Of a stretch of 64,000 bases of DNA, positions 16,471-25,773 are shown piece after piece. The notes beneath the pieces are model-generated. The model was not told where the DNA came from. It was given only the letters and a program-made list of their open reading frames with translations, and did not search any database. This DNA is from Streptomyces hokutonensis (lineage in GTDB: Bacteria > Actinomycetota > Actinomycetes > Streptomycetales > Streptomycetaceae), in assembly GCF_000376565.1 (NCBI RefSeq), contig NZ_BARG01000052.1, positions 1 to 64,000 on the forward strand. Direction: 5' to 3'. Every line of letters begins with the position of its first letter. The first letter of the stretch is position 1. The position numbers were made by a program, and so were the translations under genes.

Positions 16471-17417
16471 CCACCACAGCCACCCGGCCCCCCGCGACAA
16501 CCACCCCCGAGACACCGCGCGAACGCCGCGCACACCGCCAACGGAGCGGCCCCGCCTACGTGTTCCTCTCGCCGTGGATCCTCGGAGTCGTCCTCCTCAC
16601 GCTCGCGCCCATGGCCGTATCGCTGTATCTGTCGTTCACCGACTACGACCTCTTCGACCCGCCCAAGTGGGTCGGACTGCGCAACTACTCCGACATGTTC
16701 ACCGCCGACCCGAGGTACTGGCGGTCGGTGGGCACCACCCTCCTGTACGTCGTGGTCGCCGTCCCCCTCAAGCTCGCCCTCGCACTCGGCGTAGCGCTGC
16801 TGCTCCGCGGCACCCGCCGGGCCAAGGGTTTCTACCGCTCGGCGTTCTACGCGCCCTCCCTGCTCGGCGCGAGCATGTCGATCGCGCTGGTGTGGCGGGC
16901 GCTCTACAACGACGGCGGCACCGTCGACGAACTGCTGTCCTCCGTCGGCATCCACACCGGCGGCTGGGTGTCCGACCCCCATCTCGCGGTGTTCGTCGTC
17001 GCGTTGCTCTCCGCCTGGCAGTTCGGCGCCCCGATGGTCATCTTCCTGGCCGGGCTGCAGCAGATCCCTGCCGACCTGTACGAGGCCGCGGCACTCGACG
17101 GCGCCGGACCTTGGCGGCGGTTCGTGTCGGTGACCCTGCCCATGCTGTCCCCGGTGGTCTTCTTCAACCTCGTCCTGGAGACCATCCAGTCCTTCCAGGT
17201 CTTCACACCGGCGTACGCGATCAGCGGCGGCAACGGCGGACCGGCCGACTCCACCGAGTTCTACACCCTCTACCTCTACGAACGGGGCTTCTCCGCCTCG
17301 CACATGGGCTACGCCTCCGCCATGGCCTGGGTCCTCCTGCTGGCCATCGGCGCGGTCACCCTCATCCTGTTCCGGACCTCGCGCTCCTGGGTCTTCTACG
17401 CCAACGAGGGGGCCTGA
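16467..17417 (+). CDS. ABC sugar permease, MalF type
   Basis: A 316-residue membrane protein. Its ATG overlaps the stop of the binding protein (ATGA), so translation is coupled. It shows six predicted helices and the cytoplasmic EAA loop EAAALDGAGPWRRFVSVTLP that contacts the ATPase. The N-terminal segment (AYVFLSPWILGVVLLTLAPM) is typical of MalF/UgpA-like permeases of the CUT1 class. No ATPase gene is in the operon; in Streptomyces CUT1 importers commonly share the MsiK ATPase, which is the likely energy source here (family knowledge, not seen). Confidence 0.93.
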   Translation: MTTTATRPPATTTPETPRERRAHRQRSGPAYVFLSPWILGVVLLTLAPMAVSLYLSFTDYDLFDPPKWVGLRNYSDMFTADPRYWRSVGTTLLYVVVAVPLKLALALGVALLLRGTRRAKGFYRSAFYAPSLLGASMSIALVWRALYNDGGTVDELLSSVGIHTGGWVSDPHLAVFVVALLSAWQFGAPMVIFLAGLQQIPADLYEAAALDGAGPWRRFVSVTLPMLSPVVFFNLVLETIQSFQVFTPAYAISGGNGGPADSTEFYTLYLYERGFSASHMGYASAMAWVLLLAIGAVTLILFRTSRSWVFYANEGA

Positions 17418-18289
17418 TGGCCACGACCGTGTCCAACCTCAAGACCACCGCCAACCGCGCCCGTACCGCGGCCGTCGCGAAGCACGTCGGACTGCTGGCC
17501 GTACTCCTCGTCCTGCTCTACCCGTTGGCCTGGCTGCTCGCCACCTCGCTGAAGCCGGCCGACGAGGTCCTCACCAGCCTGAAGTTGCTGCCGAGCCACC
17601 TCGAGTGGTCCAACTACACCACCGCCCTGGACGGCATCAGCGGTGTCTCCGTGACCCGGCTCCTGCTCAACTCCCTGCTGATCAGCGTCGGTTCGGTGAT
17701 CGGGAACGTCATCTCCTGTTCCCTCGCCGCCTATGCCTTCGCCCGGCTGCGGTTCCGGATGCGGGGCCCGATGTTCGGATTCATGATCGCGACGATGATG
17801 CTCCCGCACCACGCGGTACTGATCCCGCAGTACATCATCTTCAACAAACTCGGCATGGTGGACACCTACTGGCCGCTGATCCTGCCCAAGTTCCTCGCCA
17901 CGGAGGCGTTCTTCGTCTTCCTCATCGTCCAGTTCATGCGCGGTCTGCCCCGCGAACTGGACGAGGCCGCCCGCATCGACGGCTGCGGACCGTTCCGCAT
18001 CTTCTGGTCGGTCGTCCTCCCGCTGACCCGCCCGGCACTGATCACCACCGCGATCTTCACCTTCATCTGGAGCTGGAACGACTTCTTCACCCAGCTGATC
18101 TACCTCTTCGACCCGGAGAAGTTCACGATCACCCTGGCCCTGCGCAACTTCGTCGACCAGTCCAGCACCTCCGCCTACGGCCCCATGTTCGCGATGTCCG
18201 TGATCTCGATCGTACCGATCGTGCTGTTCTTCTTCGCCTTCCAGCGCTACCTGGTGCAGGGCATGGCGACCTCCGGACTGAAGGGCTGA
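17417..18289 (+). CDS. ABC sugar permease, MalG type
   Basis: A 290-residue membrane protein whose ATG shares one base with the preceding stop (TGATG). It has the MalG/UgpE layout: an N-terminal helix (VGLLAVLLVLLYPLAWLLAT), the periplasmic loop with SLKPADEVL, and the EAA loop ELDEAARIDGCGPFRIFWSV. It pairs with the MalF-type subunit to form the CUT1 channel. C-terminal FQRYLVQGMATSGLKG is the normal end of the family. Confidence 0.93.
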   Translation: MATTVSNLKTTANRARTAAVAKHVGLLAVLLVLLYPLAWLLATSLKPADEVLTSLKLLPSHLEWSNYTTALDGISGVSVTRLLLNSLLISVGSVIGNVISCSLAAYAFARLRFRMRGPMFGFMIATMMLPHHAVLIPQYIIFNKLGMVDTYWPLILPKFLATEAFFVFLIVQFMRGLPRELDEAARIDGCGPFRIFWSVVLPLTRPALITTAIFTFIWSWNDFFTQLIYLFDPEKFTITLALRNFVDQSSTSAYGPMFAMSVISIVPIVLFFFAFQRYLVQGMATSGLKG

Positions 18290-18292
18290 GCC

Positions 18293-18901
18293 ATGAGTTC
18301 CCCCGTACCCGGGCGCCGGGAGCCCGGCGAGCTGTTCGGCCCCCGCTTCACACTCTTCGCCGACATGCTCGCCATCGGCATGGCGGCGGCGGTCGCCTCC
18401 CTCCCACTGATCACGGCCCCTACGGCACTGGCGGCGGCCTGTTCCGTCCTGCGCCGGGCTGTCCGGGAGGACCGTCCGGTGATCCTGGGGGAGTACGTCG
18501 CCGAGTTCCGCGCCCATGGACCGCGCCGCTCGGTGCTGGCCGGCGTGACGGCCTTCGCCGCGCTGACCCTGGTCGCGCTCGACCTGGCGCTCGCGCGGGC
18601 GGGACTTCCGGGCGCCGGTCCGATGTCGTGGGCGCTGACTGGTCTGGCAGCGGCGGGACTTGTCCTCGCCCTGCGCGCGGCGGCGGACCCGGAGGTCGCG
18701 CACGGCTGGATTCCGGCCCTGACCCGGGCCGCGACCCGTTCCGTCACGGATCCCGTCGGCTGCGCCCTGATCGCGGCGGCGGTCGGTCTGTGCGTCGCCT
18801 TCCTGTGGATGCTGCCGTTGCTCGCCCCGCTGCTGCCCGGGCCGCTGGCTTTCGCGATCACGGCCGTGGAACTCCGAGCCGAACCCGCACACAACAGGTG
18901 A
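18293..18901 (+). CDS. YesL-like (DUF624) membrane protein in sugar operon
   Basis: A 202-residue protein starting 3 nt after the MalG-type gene, so almost certainly co-transcribed. It has about four to five hydrophobic helices (DMLAIGMAAAVASLPLITAP, SVLAGVTAFAALTLVALDLA, ALIAAAVGLCVAFLWMLPLL) and an early region ITAPTALAAACSVLRRAVR that fits the DUF624/YesL family, often found beside CUT1 sugar importers. Its role is not established; association with the transporter is inferred from context. Confidence 0.7.
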   Translation: MSSPVPGRREPGELFGPRFTLFADMLAIGMAAAVASLPLITAPTALAAACSVLRRAVREDRPVILGEYVAEFRAHGPRRSVLAGVTAFAALTLVALDLALARAGLPGAGPMSWALTGLAAAGLVLALRAAADPEVAHGWIPALTRAATRSVTDPVGCALIAAAVGLCVAFLWMLPLLAPLLPGPLAFAITAVELRAEPAHNR

Positions 18902-19000
18902 TACGCGGCCACGCCAGGTACCCGCTCGTCGGTGGATTCCTGGGCACCGTCGTCGACCGGACCGAGAATGGCGAGTCCTGGGCCGACGTCCGCCGCCGCC

Positions 19001-19936
19001 CTACACGGAGGTTCGCCGGACCGCGGCGAGGGCGTCCCAACCACTCCAGGCCGGGATCGCCTCCAGAGCATTCCGCCAGGCGGCCGGGATGCCCCCGGTG
19101 CCGGTGCGGGCAGCGACGACCCCGCCCACGATCGCGCAGGTCGTATCGCGGTCGCCCCACCCGGCGACGGTCTGCCACAACGCCTCCGGCAGATCGTCCA
19201 GGTGCCCCGCCGCCGACCACAGGGCGAACGGGACGGTGTCCGGAGCCGAGATCAGCGTCCCCGAACCCAGCACGGACGCCGCGTGCCGCACCGACGTCCG
19301 CTCGGAGAAGCCCGCGGCGACCAGCAGACGGGAGCGGACATCGCCGTCCGGGACATGTGCGGCGACCTCCCGCAGGAACTCGGCGCGCGGCAGGGCCGGT
19401 TGATCCGCTCCGGCGGCGGCCAGCGCGGCGGCGACCGCCACGGCCACCGCTCCCGCGACAGCCTCCGGGTGGGCGTGGGTGGTCAGCGCGGAGAGCCGGG
19501 CCTGCTCGGCGGCGGTGGCGACATCGTCGCGGAACCAGGCGCCCAGCGGGGCGACCCGCATCGCGGCACCGTTGCCGTAGGACCCCTGCCCGCCGAACTG
19601 CCCCGTGGTGACCGCGCGCCAGTCCTCGCCCTCGCCGACGCGGCGTAGCACACCGTGCATCGACGGGCCGTACTTGCGCCCGGGCTCCCGTTCGTACTCG
19701 GCGGCGAACTCCCTTGCCAGCGCGTTCGGTTGAACCTCTCCATGGGCCACCAGATGCGCGAACAGGACGAAGGCCATCGCCGAGTCGTCCGTCCACAGCC
19801 ATGGCGCGGGCCGCAGTTCGCGCGCGGCCCACAACTCCTCGGCGGGCTCGTCGGACCGCGTGAACCAGCTGTCCCCGAGGGCGTCGCCCGTCACGAGGCC
19901 GTCCAGGGAGGCGTGGGCGTGTTGCGGACTGCTCAT
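19001..19936 (-). CDS. ADP-ribosylglycohydrolase-family protein
   Basis: A 311-residue protein; ATG 19936 with AGGAG upstream is preferred over the in-frame ATG at 19972. It has the DraG/ARH fold signatures: LDGLVTGDALGDSW at the N-terminus, WLWTDDSAMAF for the first metal-binding pair, GNGAAMRVAPLGAWF, and GWGDRDTTCAIVGGVVAART near residue 260-280 for the second metal site. Enzymes of this family remove ADP-ribose from proteins or small molecules using two Mg ions. The DRDTT segment replaces the more usual DTDT, which may alter metal binding. It is divergent from a small P-loop gene and convergent with the sugar operon. Confidence 0.85.
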   Translation of the reverse strand: MSSPQHAHASLDGLVTGDALGDSWFTRSDEPAEELWAARELRPAPWLWTDDSAMAFVLFAHLVAHGEVQPNALAREFAAEYEREPGRKYGPSMHGVLRRVGEGEDWRAVTTGQFGGQGSYGNGAAMRVAPLGAWFRDDVATAAEQARLSALTTHAHPEAVAGAVAVAVAAALAAAGADQPALPRAEFLREVAAHVPDGDVRSRLLVAAGFSERTSVRHAASVLGSGTLISAPDTVPFALWSAAGHLDDLPEALWQTVAGWGDRDTTCAIVGGVVAARTGTGGIPAAWRNALEAIPAWSGWDALAAVRRTSV

Positions 19937-19992
19937 GGTGGGGCTCCTGTTAATGATCGGCGGGCGTCGCACATCGTAGTTAAGGTGCGGGG

Positions 19993-20514
19993 ATGGAGCG
20001 GATCCTGGTGGTCGGGGCGACGGGTGCGGGCAAGTCCACGCTGGCCCGGGGTGTGGGCGAGCGGCTGAAAGTGCCGTACCACGAGATGGACGCCCTGTAC
20101 TTCACCGGCCCCGACTGGACCGTCAACGAGACCCTGACCGACGACGTGCTGCGGCTCACCGCCGAACCCCGCTGGATCGTCGACTCGATCGGCTCTCCCG
20201 AAGTCCGTGACCTGCTCTGGGAGAAGGCCGACACGGTGCTCTGGCTGGACTATGGGAGACGCGTGATCATGCCGCGCGTCCTGCGCCGCTCCCTCCGCCG
20301 GACGGTCACCCGCGAGCGCATCTTCGGCGGCAACAGGGAGACCTGGGTGGGCTGGTTGAGCCGCGAGCACCCCGTTTGGTGGGCCTGGTCCCAACACGCG
20401 GGCAGACGCGCCGAGATCGGGCGCCGTACGAACGACCCGCGCTTCGCTCCGCTCACCACGCTCCGGTTCGACCGACCCCGGGAGACCGCGGCCTGGTTGG
20501 CGTCCCTGGGCTGA
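19993..20514 (+). CDS. P-loop kinase-like protein (FlaR/topology-modulation type)
   Basis: A 173-residue protein with Walker A VVGATGAGKSTLARGVGERL at the very N-terminus and a nucleotide-kinase-like fold (WIVDSIGSPEVRDLLWEKAD, TVLWLDYGRRVIMPRVLRRS). It matches small AAA-like/adenylate-kinase-related proteins annotated as topology modulation proteins. Substrate unknown. It is divergent from the ADP-ribosylglycohydrolase gene across 56 bp and convergent with the acyl-CoA dehydrogenase gene with 4 nt between stops. Confidence 0.82.
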   Translation: MERILVVGATGAGKSTLARGVGERLKVPYHEMDALYFTGPDWTVNETLTDDVLRLTAEPRWIVDSIGSPEVRDLLWEKADTVLWLDYGRRVIMPRVLRRSLRRTVTRERIFGGNRETWVGWLSREHPVWWAWSQHAGRRAEIGRRTNDPRFAPLTTLRFDRPRETAAWLASLG

Positions 20515-20518
20515 GCCC

Positions 20519-21694
20519 TCAGAGGAAGGGTGTGCCCGCGTCGAGACCGGAGAGGACCCGGCCGTACAGCTCCAGGTTGGTGCTGGGGTTGACGAAGGAG
20601 TGCAGGCTCAGCGCGTGCAGGTCGCGTACCGCGCGCTGGACGGGGACGTCCCGGTGCAGCGAGGACGCGCCCGACGCGGACGCGATCAGATCCACGGCCT
20701 CCTTGCACAGCCGGGTCGTATAGCCGCTCTGTGCACGGATCTTGGCGCGTTCCGCCTGTGTGTACGGTCCGTCGTTGTCGGCCGCCGACTCGATCCGGGC
20801 GACGAACTCGGCGGTCAGCAGTTCGGCGCAGGAGATCTTCAACGCGGCCTCGGCGACCTGGAGATGGGTGACGCCCGCCTCGTACTGCCGCTCGTGGAAG
20901 GTGTATGTGATGCCCCGCCGGTGGATGCGCTCGGTGAACTCCGCGAGGGCCGCCCGGGCCAGGCCCAGCGCGTTCGGTGCCGTCCAGGCGCAGAACAGCA
21001 TCAGGACCGGCATCCGGTAGAAGAGGTCGTCGGCGTTGGCCTTGGAGGGGAAGCCACCCCCGAGTAACTGCCCCACGGGCAGGATGCGGTGCGCGGGCAC
21101 GAACACGTCCCGGGCGACAACACTGTTGCTTCCGCTGCCCGCCAGGCCCGACACGTACCAGTCGTCGAGGATCTCCAGGTCCGACATCGGCACGGCGGTC
21201 CACAGCACCTCGGGCGGACCTCCGTCGGACTCGACCCGGGCCGTCAGCAGATGCCAGTCGGCGTTCTGACAGCCGGTGGCGAAGCCCGAGGTGCCGTTGA
21301 CGACATAGCCGCCGTCCGTCGCCACCGCGACGGCGTCCGGGATGAGTGTGCCGCCGACCCGTACATCGGGGCCGGTGAAGATCTCGTCCTGAGCCTCGTC
21401 CGGGAACAGCGCGGCGATATAGGAACACCCCGCCTGGATCAGCGCCATGAAACCGGTCGAACCGCACCCGGCGGCGATCTCGCCCAGCACCTCGACCTGC
21501 GTGCTCAGCCGGCTCTGGTAACCCCCGTACCGGCGGGGGACGTTCATCCGGTACACCCCGGCGTCCGTCAGCGCGGACACCACCTCCGTCGACACGCGCC
21601 GCTCCTGCTCGGTGCGCAACGCGCGTTCACGGAGCAGGGGTTGCACCTCCCGTACACGTGCGACGAGACCGGCATCGGACGGGAGCGGAGCCAT
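20519..21694 (-). CDS. acyl-CoA dehydrogenase / flavin monooxygenase-like protein
   Basis: A 391-residue protein. ATG 21694 is preceded by GGAGGT at good distance. It follows the acyl-CoA dehydrogenase fold: N-terminal helices, VNGTSGFATGCQNADWHLLT in the middle beta domain, and a C-terminal helical domain (LYKEAVDLIASASG-like region, SLHRDVPVQRAVRDLHALSL, SFVNPSTNLELYGRVL). The NGTSGFATGC and DLHALSLHSFVNPST segments resemble the type-2 C-terminal group that includes two-component flavin hydroxylases such as HsaA and nitroalkane-oxidase-like proteins more than classical FadE. Without a reductase gene next to it, either oxidation of a CoA thioester or hydroxylation with reduced flavin is possible. 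Confidence 0.82.
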   Translation of the reverse strand: MAPLPSDAGLVARVREVQPLLRERALRTEQERRVSTEVVSALTDAGVYRMNVPRRYGGYQSRLSTQVEVLGEIAAGCGSTGFMALIQAGCSYIAALFPDEAQDEIFTGPDVRVGGTLIPDAVAVATDGGYVVNGTSGFATGCQNADWHLLTARVESDGGPPEVLWTAVPMSDLEILDDWYVSGLAGSGSNSVVARDVFVPAHRILPVGQLLGGGFPSKANADDLFYRMPVLMLFCAWTAPNALGLARAALAEFTERIHRRGITYTFHERQYEAGVTHLQVAEAALKISCAELLTAEFVARIESAADNDGPYTQAERAKIRAQSGYTTRLCKEAVDLIASASGASSLHRDVPVQRAVRDLHALSLHSFVNPSTNLELYGRVLSGLDAGTPFL

Positions 21695-21747
21695 GGGTGA
21701 CCTCCGAGCGCTACGGGCCCTCACCGTGACGCGGAACGCGCAAGGTG

Positions 21748-22302
21748 TCAACGCCCGTGCTCGGCAAGGGGAGTTGTGGAAACCTCACCTCGGCCGGAGG
21801 ACGGAAGCGGCTGTTCGACGATCCTGGTGGCCGCCTCCACGGACGGCCACCGCGCGAGCGAGATCATCGCCGCCACCCGGTGGATCAGATAGCCGGCCAG
21901 CGGCAGTTCGGCGAAGACCGCGAGGGCCGCGGCCGACCAGACGTCGTCGGTGCCGAAGGCCAGCGACACGTCGAACCACGCGTCGCAGATCAGCAGCGCC
22001 GCCGAGAAGACCGCCGCCACGATGACCGCCCGGTGCCGCCGCCAGCCGAGCAGCGCGGTGGCCGCCATCGCGAGCACGAGCAGGACGTCGAAGCCGACCC
22101 ACGTCACCCGCCACTGGTGCACCTCGTAGGCGGACGGCAGTGTCACCGCCAGCAGAACCGTCCACGGGACCAGTCCCACGGCACAGACGGTGAGCAGCTC
22201 CAGGGTGTGCCGCCGGTGCCGCCGGGCCCGCTCGATGATGTCGGGCGGCGGAGTCGGGGCGGCTGTCACCTGCCGTATGTCGGCCTTCGACGTGTCGTTC
22301 AC
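21748..22302 (-). CDS. small integral membrane protein
   Basis: A 184-residue protein beginning at GTG with GGAG upstream. It has four hydrophobic segments (LLTVCAVGLVPWTVLLAVTL, WVGFDVLLVLAMAATALLGW, AVIVAAVFSAALLICDAWFD, LAVFAELPLAGYLIHRVAAM) and basic ends. The VGFDVLLVLAMAATA and ICDAWFDV pattern is common in actinomycete hypothetical membrane proteins. No enzymatic motif is visible; function unknown. It lies upstream of the acyl-CoA dehydrogenase gene in the opposite direction from the MMPL gene at 22502. Confidence 0.75.
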   Translation of the reverse strand: MNDTSKADIRQVTAAPTPPPDIIERARRHRRHTLELLTVCAVGLVPWTVLLAVTLPSAYEVHQWRVTWVGFDVLLVLAMAATALLGWRRHRAVIVAAVFSAALLICDAWFDVSLAFGTDDVWSAAALAVFAELPLAGYLIHRVAAMISLARWPSVEAATRIVEQPLPSSGRGEVSTTPLAEHGR

Positions 22303-22501
22303 CTTGACTGCTCCGTTCTCAGGAGTCCGGTCATGATCCGGTACCTAAGGCTGAAACAGCCCTGGACCGCGCTCTCTTCCCGAGATGCGCGAACGCGGAT
22401 TCTGTGCTTCCGGATCCCGTCATACCGGATGGATTATCCCGATAGCGGATGAACGGGGCGGCGGGCTAGACTCGCGCAACCTACGACGCGGGGAGTCCGG
22501 C

Positions 22502-24643
22502 ATGCGACGGTGGGCCGAATTCGTACTGCGGCATCGCAAGGCGGTCGTGGCGTTCTGGGGTCTGGTGCTCATCGCCGGCATCGCGCTGGCCGGCCGGACC
22601 ACGGACCGCCTCACGATCGACTTCTCGCTGCCCGGCCAGCCCGGCACCGTGACCGCGCACAAGATCGAGAAGGCCTTCGGCAGCGGCGGCGACACCAATC
22701 CGTATCTCGTGGCGGTCACCCTGCCCGCCGGACAGACCGTCACCGGCCACGAGGCGGACGTCGGGCGTGTGTTCACCGCCGCCGGCACGGCCGCACCGGG
22801 ACTGCGGGTGATCGACGAGGCGAACACCGGCGACAAGGCGTTCCGGACGAAGGACGACCGCAGCGCCTACGCGCTGGTCTTCTACCGGTTCAACCCGTCA
22901 CCCAGCCAGACGCTGCTGACCGACCCGATCAAGGCGGCCGCCCAGAAGGCCGCGCCGGCGGGCGCGAAGGTCGGCGTGACGGGCGAGGACCCGCTCGCCT
23001 CCGGCGGCGACGACGGGGGCGGCCCCGGAGTACTCGGCGAGACCCTCCTCGGCGCCGTCGGCGCACTCGCCGTCCTCGCCTTCGTGTTCGCGTCCTTCCT
23101 GGCCCTGCTGCCGCTCCTGGTGGCCGCGGTGTCGATCCTCGCGACCTTCGTGATGCTGCTGCCGCTCACCTACGCCACCGACGTGTCGTTCATCGTGCAG
23201 TTCCTGGTCGCCCTCATCGGCCTGGGCGTCGCGATCGACTACTCGCTCCTCTTCGTCACCCGCTGGCGCGAGGAACGCGACCGCGGCCGGGACAACCACG
23301 ACGCGGTCGTCGTCGCCATGCAGCACGCCGGGCACGCCATCGTGTTCAGCGGCGTCACGGTAGCCATCGGCCTGCTCTCCCTGGTCGTCCTGCCCGTCCC
23401 GTTCCTGCGCAGCATGGGCTACGGCGGTGCGCTCATCCCGCTCGCGAGCGTGCTGACGACGCTCACCCTGACCCCCGCGATCCTCGGCGGCATCGGACCC
23501 AAGGTCGACTGGCCCAAGATCCGCCACGAGAACCGGGCGAGCCGCTTCTGGAGCCGCTGGACCGCCGCCGTCGTACGGCGCCGCTGGATCGCGGCCGGGG
23601 CAGCACTGGCCGCCCTCGCGGCCCTCGTCGGAGTCTTCCTCGGCATCAAGATCGGCCTCGCCTCCTCGGAGTCCCTCGCCAAGAACGGCCAGGCCTACGA
23701 CACCCTCCAGACCCTGGAACGCGGCGGCGTCCCGACCGGCGCGCTCACCCCGATGGAGGTCCTGGTCAGTACGGACCAGGCCAAACCCGTCGCCGCCGCA
23801 CTCGCCAAGGTCGACGGCGTGACCAGCGTCCTCGTACCGACCGGGCCCGCGGGCAGCCGGGGCGGACAGAGCATCGTCGTCGTCATCCCCGACACCGAGA
23901 CCGTCAACTCGAAGAGCGTCGACGTCGTCCGACGGGTGAAGACCGCCACCGAGCACCTGCCCGGGGCCATCGGCGTCGCCGGAGTCGGCGCGGCCCAGAT
24001 CGACTTCCTGCACGCCGTCTACGGCAACTTCCCGCTGATGCTCACGATCATCGCGCTGCTGACGTACGTCCTGCTCGTGCGCGCCTTCCGCTCGCTGCTG
24101 CTGCCGCTGAAGGCGGTCCTGCTCAACCTGATCTCACTGGCCGCGACCCTCGGCCTGATGGTCCTCTTCTGGCAGGACGGCCACGGCTCCAACGCGATCT
24201 TCGGCATCGCCGCCACCGGGGCCGTCACGTTCTGGATCCCGATCATGATCTTCGCGTTCCTGTTCGGACTGTCCATGGACTACGAGGTGTTCATCCTCAC
24301 CCGCATCCGGGAGGAGTACGACGCCGGTCTCTCCACCGACGAGGCGGTGGTCGAGGGCATCGGCCGCACCGGCCGCCTCGTCACCAGCGCCGCACTCATC
24401 CTCTTCCTCGCCTTCGCCGCACTCGCCTCCGGACCGGGCACCGACCTCAAGACCCTCGCGACCGGCCTCGGCATCGGCATCCTGCTGGACGCGACCATCG
24501 TGCGGATGCTGCTCGTGCCGTCCCTGGTCTCCCTGTTCGGCGGCTGGAACTGGCACCTGCCCGCCTGGGCGGCCAGGCCGCTGCGCGTACAGCCGTCCGC
24601 CCCGCACCCGGAACGGACCGAGGAGAAGTCACCTACGGGCTGA
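22502..24643 (+). CDS. MMPL-family RND-type exporter (second copy)
   Basis: A 713-residue membrane protein starting at ATG 22502 behind GGGGAG. Same architecture as the exporter at 7861 but only distantly similar: N-terminal helix (AVVAFWGLVLIAGIALAG), an extracytoplasmic domain (FGSGGDTNPYLVAVTLPAGQ), a helix bundle with LIGLGVAIDYSLLFVTRWRE, and the second half with FAFLFGLSMDYEVFILTRIR. The D-Y relay pairs are present in both halves. The upstream region (22303-22501) contains repeated CCGGAT/ATCCGG words that may be regulator sites, but there is no adjacent regulator gene. Its 3' end overlaps the convergent DadA-like remnant by 15 bp. Cargo unknown. Confidence 0.9.
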   Translation: MRRWAEFVLRHRKAVVAFWGLVLIAGIALAGRTTDRLTIDFSLPGQPGTVTAHKIEKAFGSGGDTNPYLVAVTLPAGQTVTGHEADVGRVFTAAGTAAPGLRVIDEANTGDKAFRTKDDRSAYALVFYRFNPSPSQTLLTDPIKAAAQKAAPAGAKVGVTGEDPLASGGDDGGGPGVLGETLLGAVGALAVLAFVFASFLALLPLLVAAVSILATFVMLLPLTYATDVSFIVQFLVALIGLGVAIDYSLLFVTRWREERDRGRDNHDAVVVAMQHAGHAIVFSGVTVAIGLLSLVVLPVPFLRSMGYGGALIPLASVLTTLTLTPAILGGIGPKVDWPKIRHENRASRFWSRWTAAVVRRRWIAAGAALAALAALVGVFLGIKIGLASSESLAKNGQAYDTLQTLERGGVPTGALTPMEVLVSTDQAKPVAAALAKVDGVTSVLVPTGPAGSRGGQSIVVVIPDTETVNSKSVDVVRRVKTATEHLPGAIGVAGVGAAQIDFLHAVYGNFPLMLTIIALLTYVLLVRAFRSLLLPLKAVLLNLISLAATLGLMVLFWQDGHGSNAIFGIAATGAVTFWIPIMIFAFLFGLSMDYEVFILTRIREEYDAGLSTDEAVVEGIGRTGRLVTSAALILFLAFAALASGPGTDLKTLATGLGIGILLDATIVRMLLVPSLVSLFGGWNWHLPAWAARPLRVQPSAPHPERTEEKSPTG

Positions 24644-25735
24644 ACCCCCGCTCCACGGCGCCCTGTTGAACCGGAACGGCATGAGGACGTCGGGGCGGCG
24701 GCCGGTGCGGACGTAGTCGGCGAGGGTGCGGCCGGTCACCGGGCCCAGGGTGACGCCGAGCATGCCGTGCCCGGTCGCCGCGAACGCGTTGTCGTGGCCG
24801 GGAACGCGGTCGACGACCGGCAGCCCGTCCGGCAGGAAGGGCCGCCCGCCCACCCACGGATCGCGGATGAGGCTCACCAGATCGTCGGGGTCGTCGAACC
24901 AGCGGCCCAGATACTGTCTGCTCGCGAGCGCGACGGCGACGATCCGGCGCCAGTCGAGACGGTTGTTGTTGCCGCTCAGCTCCATCGTCCCCCCGATGCG
25001 GGTGGTGGCCCCGATCGGTGAGGCGACCGCCCTGCGCTCGCCGAAGTACAGCGTGTGCCGGGGCGCCGGATCCAGGTCGACCGAGAAGCTGTAGCCCTTC
25101 CCCGCCTGCAACGGCAGGGGATGGCCCAGCGAGCCGAGCAGGTCCGAGGAGCGCGTGCCGGCCGCGATGACGGCGGCCGAGCAGGGAATCTCACCGGTCG
25201 AGGTGCGCAGCGCGACGACCCGGCTCCCCTCCGTCCGGAACCCCGTGGCCTCCCTGTTCTCGTGGACCTTCACCCCGGACGCGGCAAGCGCCTCGCCCAG
25301 GGCGCGGGCGAACGCCTCCGGATCGACCACGCCCTCGCCCTCCACGAGATAGGCGGCCCGGACCCGGGAGGACAGCACGGGGTCCAGGAGACGGGCCTCG
25401 TCTCCCGTGACCACGTCGTCCGGCAGCGGATAGCGGCCGTGCGCCATCTGCCGCTGGACGGCGAGATGGTGGCGGGCCTCGGCGGGGGAGAGGAACGCGT
25501 GCACCATGCCGGGCCGGGTCAGCCCCGTCTCGACCCCGGCCGCGCGCAACCCGTCGAAGAGGTCGAACGTGGAGCGGTTCAGCTCGGCGATCGCCGCATA
25601 GCCGTGCCGGAACGCGGCCGGGGTGCTGCTGCGCCAGAACCGCCACAGCCACCGTACGAACGCCGGATCGGGCAGCGGCCGCAGATACAGGGGCGAGTCC
25701 GGGCGGCCCAGGGAGCGGAGCGCGTAGCGCACCAC
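24629..25735 (-). pseudogene. D-amino-acid dehydrogenase (DadA-like), 5'-truncated
   Basis: The frame encodes about 368 residues of a DadA-type FAD oxidoreductase: ALRSLGRPDSPLYLRPLPDP, WLWRFWRSSTPAAFRHGYAA, the C-terminal FAD region AATGHGMLGVTLGPVTGRTL. Family members (about 415 residues) begin with a GxGxxG FAD-binding fold; that segment of some 50-60 residues is missing. Similarity continues upstream of the first possible GTG (LSHSTPVPAPGVV, to about base 25768) and then stops abruptly, so the gene has lost its beginning, including promoter and start. Without the dinucleotide fold the product cannot bind FAD normally. The divergent CdaR-like gene is truncated at the same place. Confidence 0.8.
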
Positions 25736-25773
25736 GCCGGGCGCGGGGACCGGCGTCGAATGGCTCAGGCGAG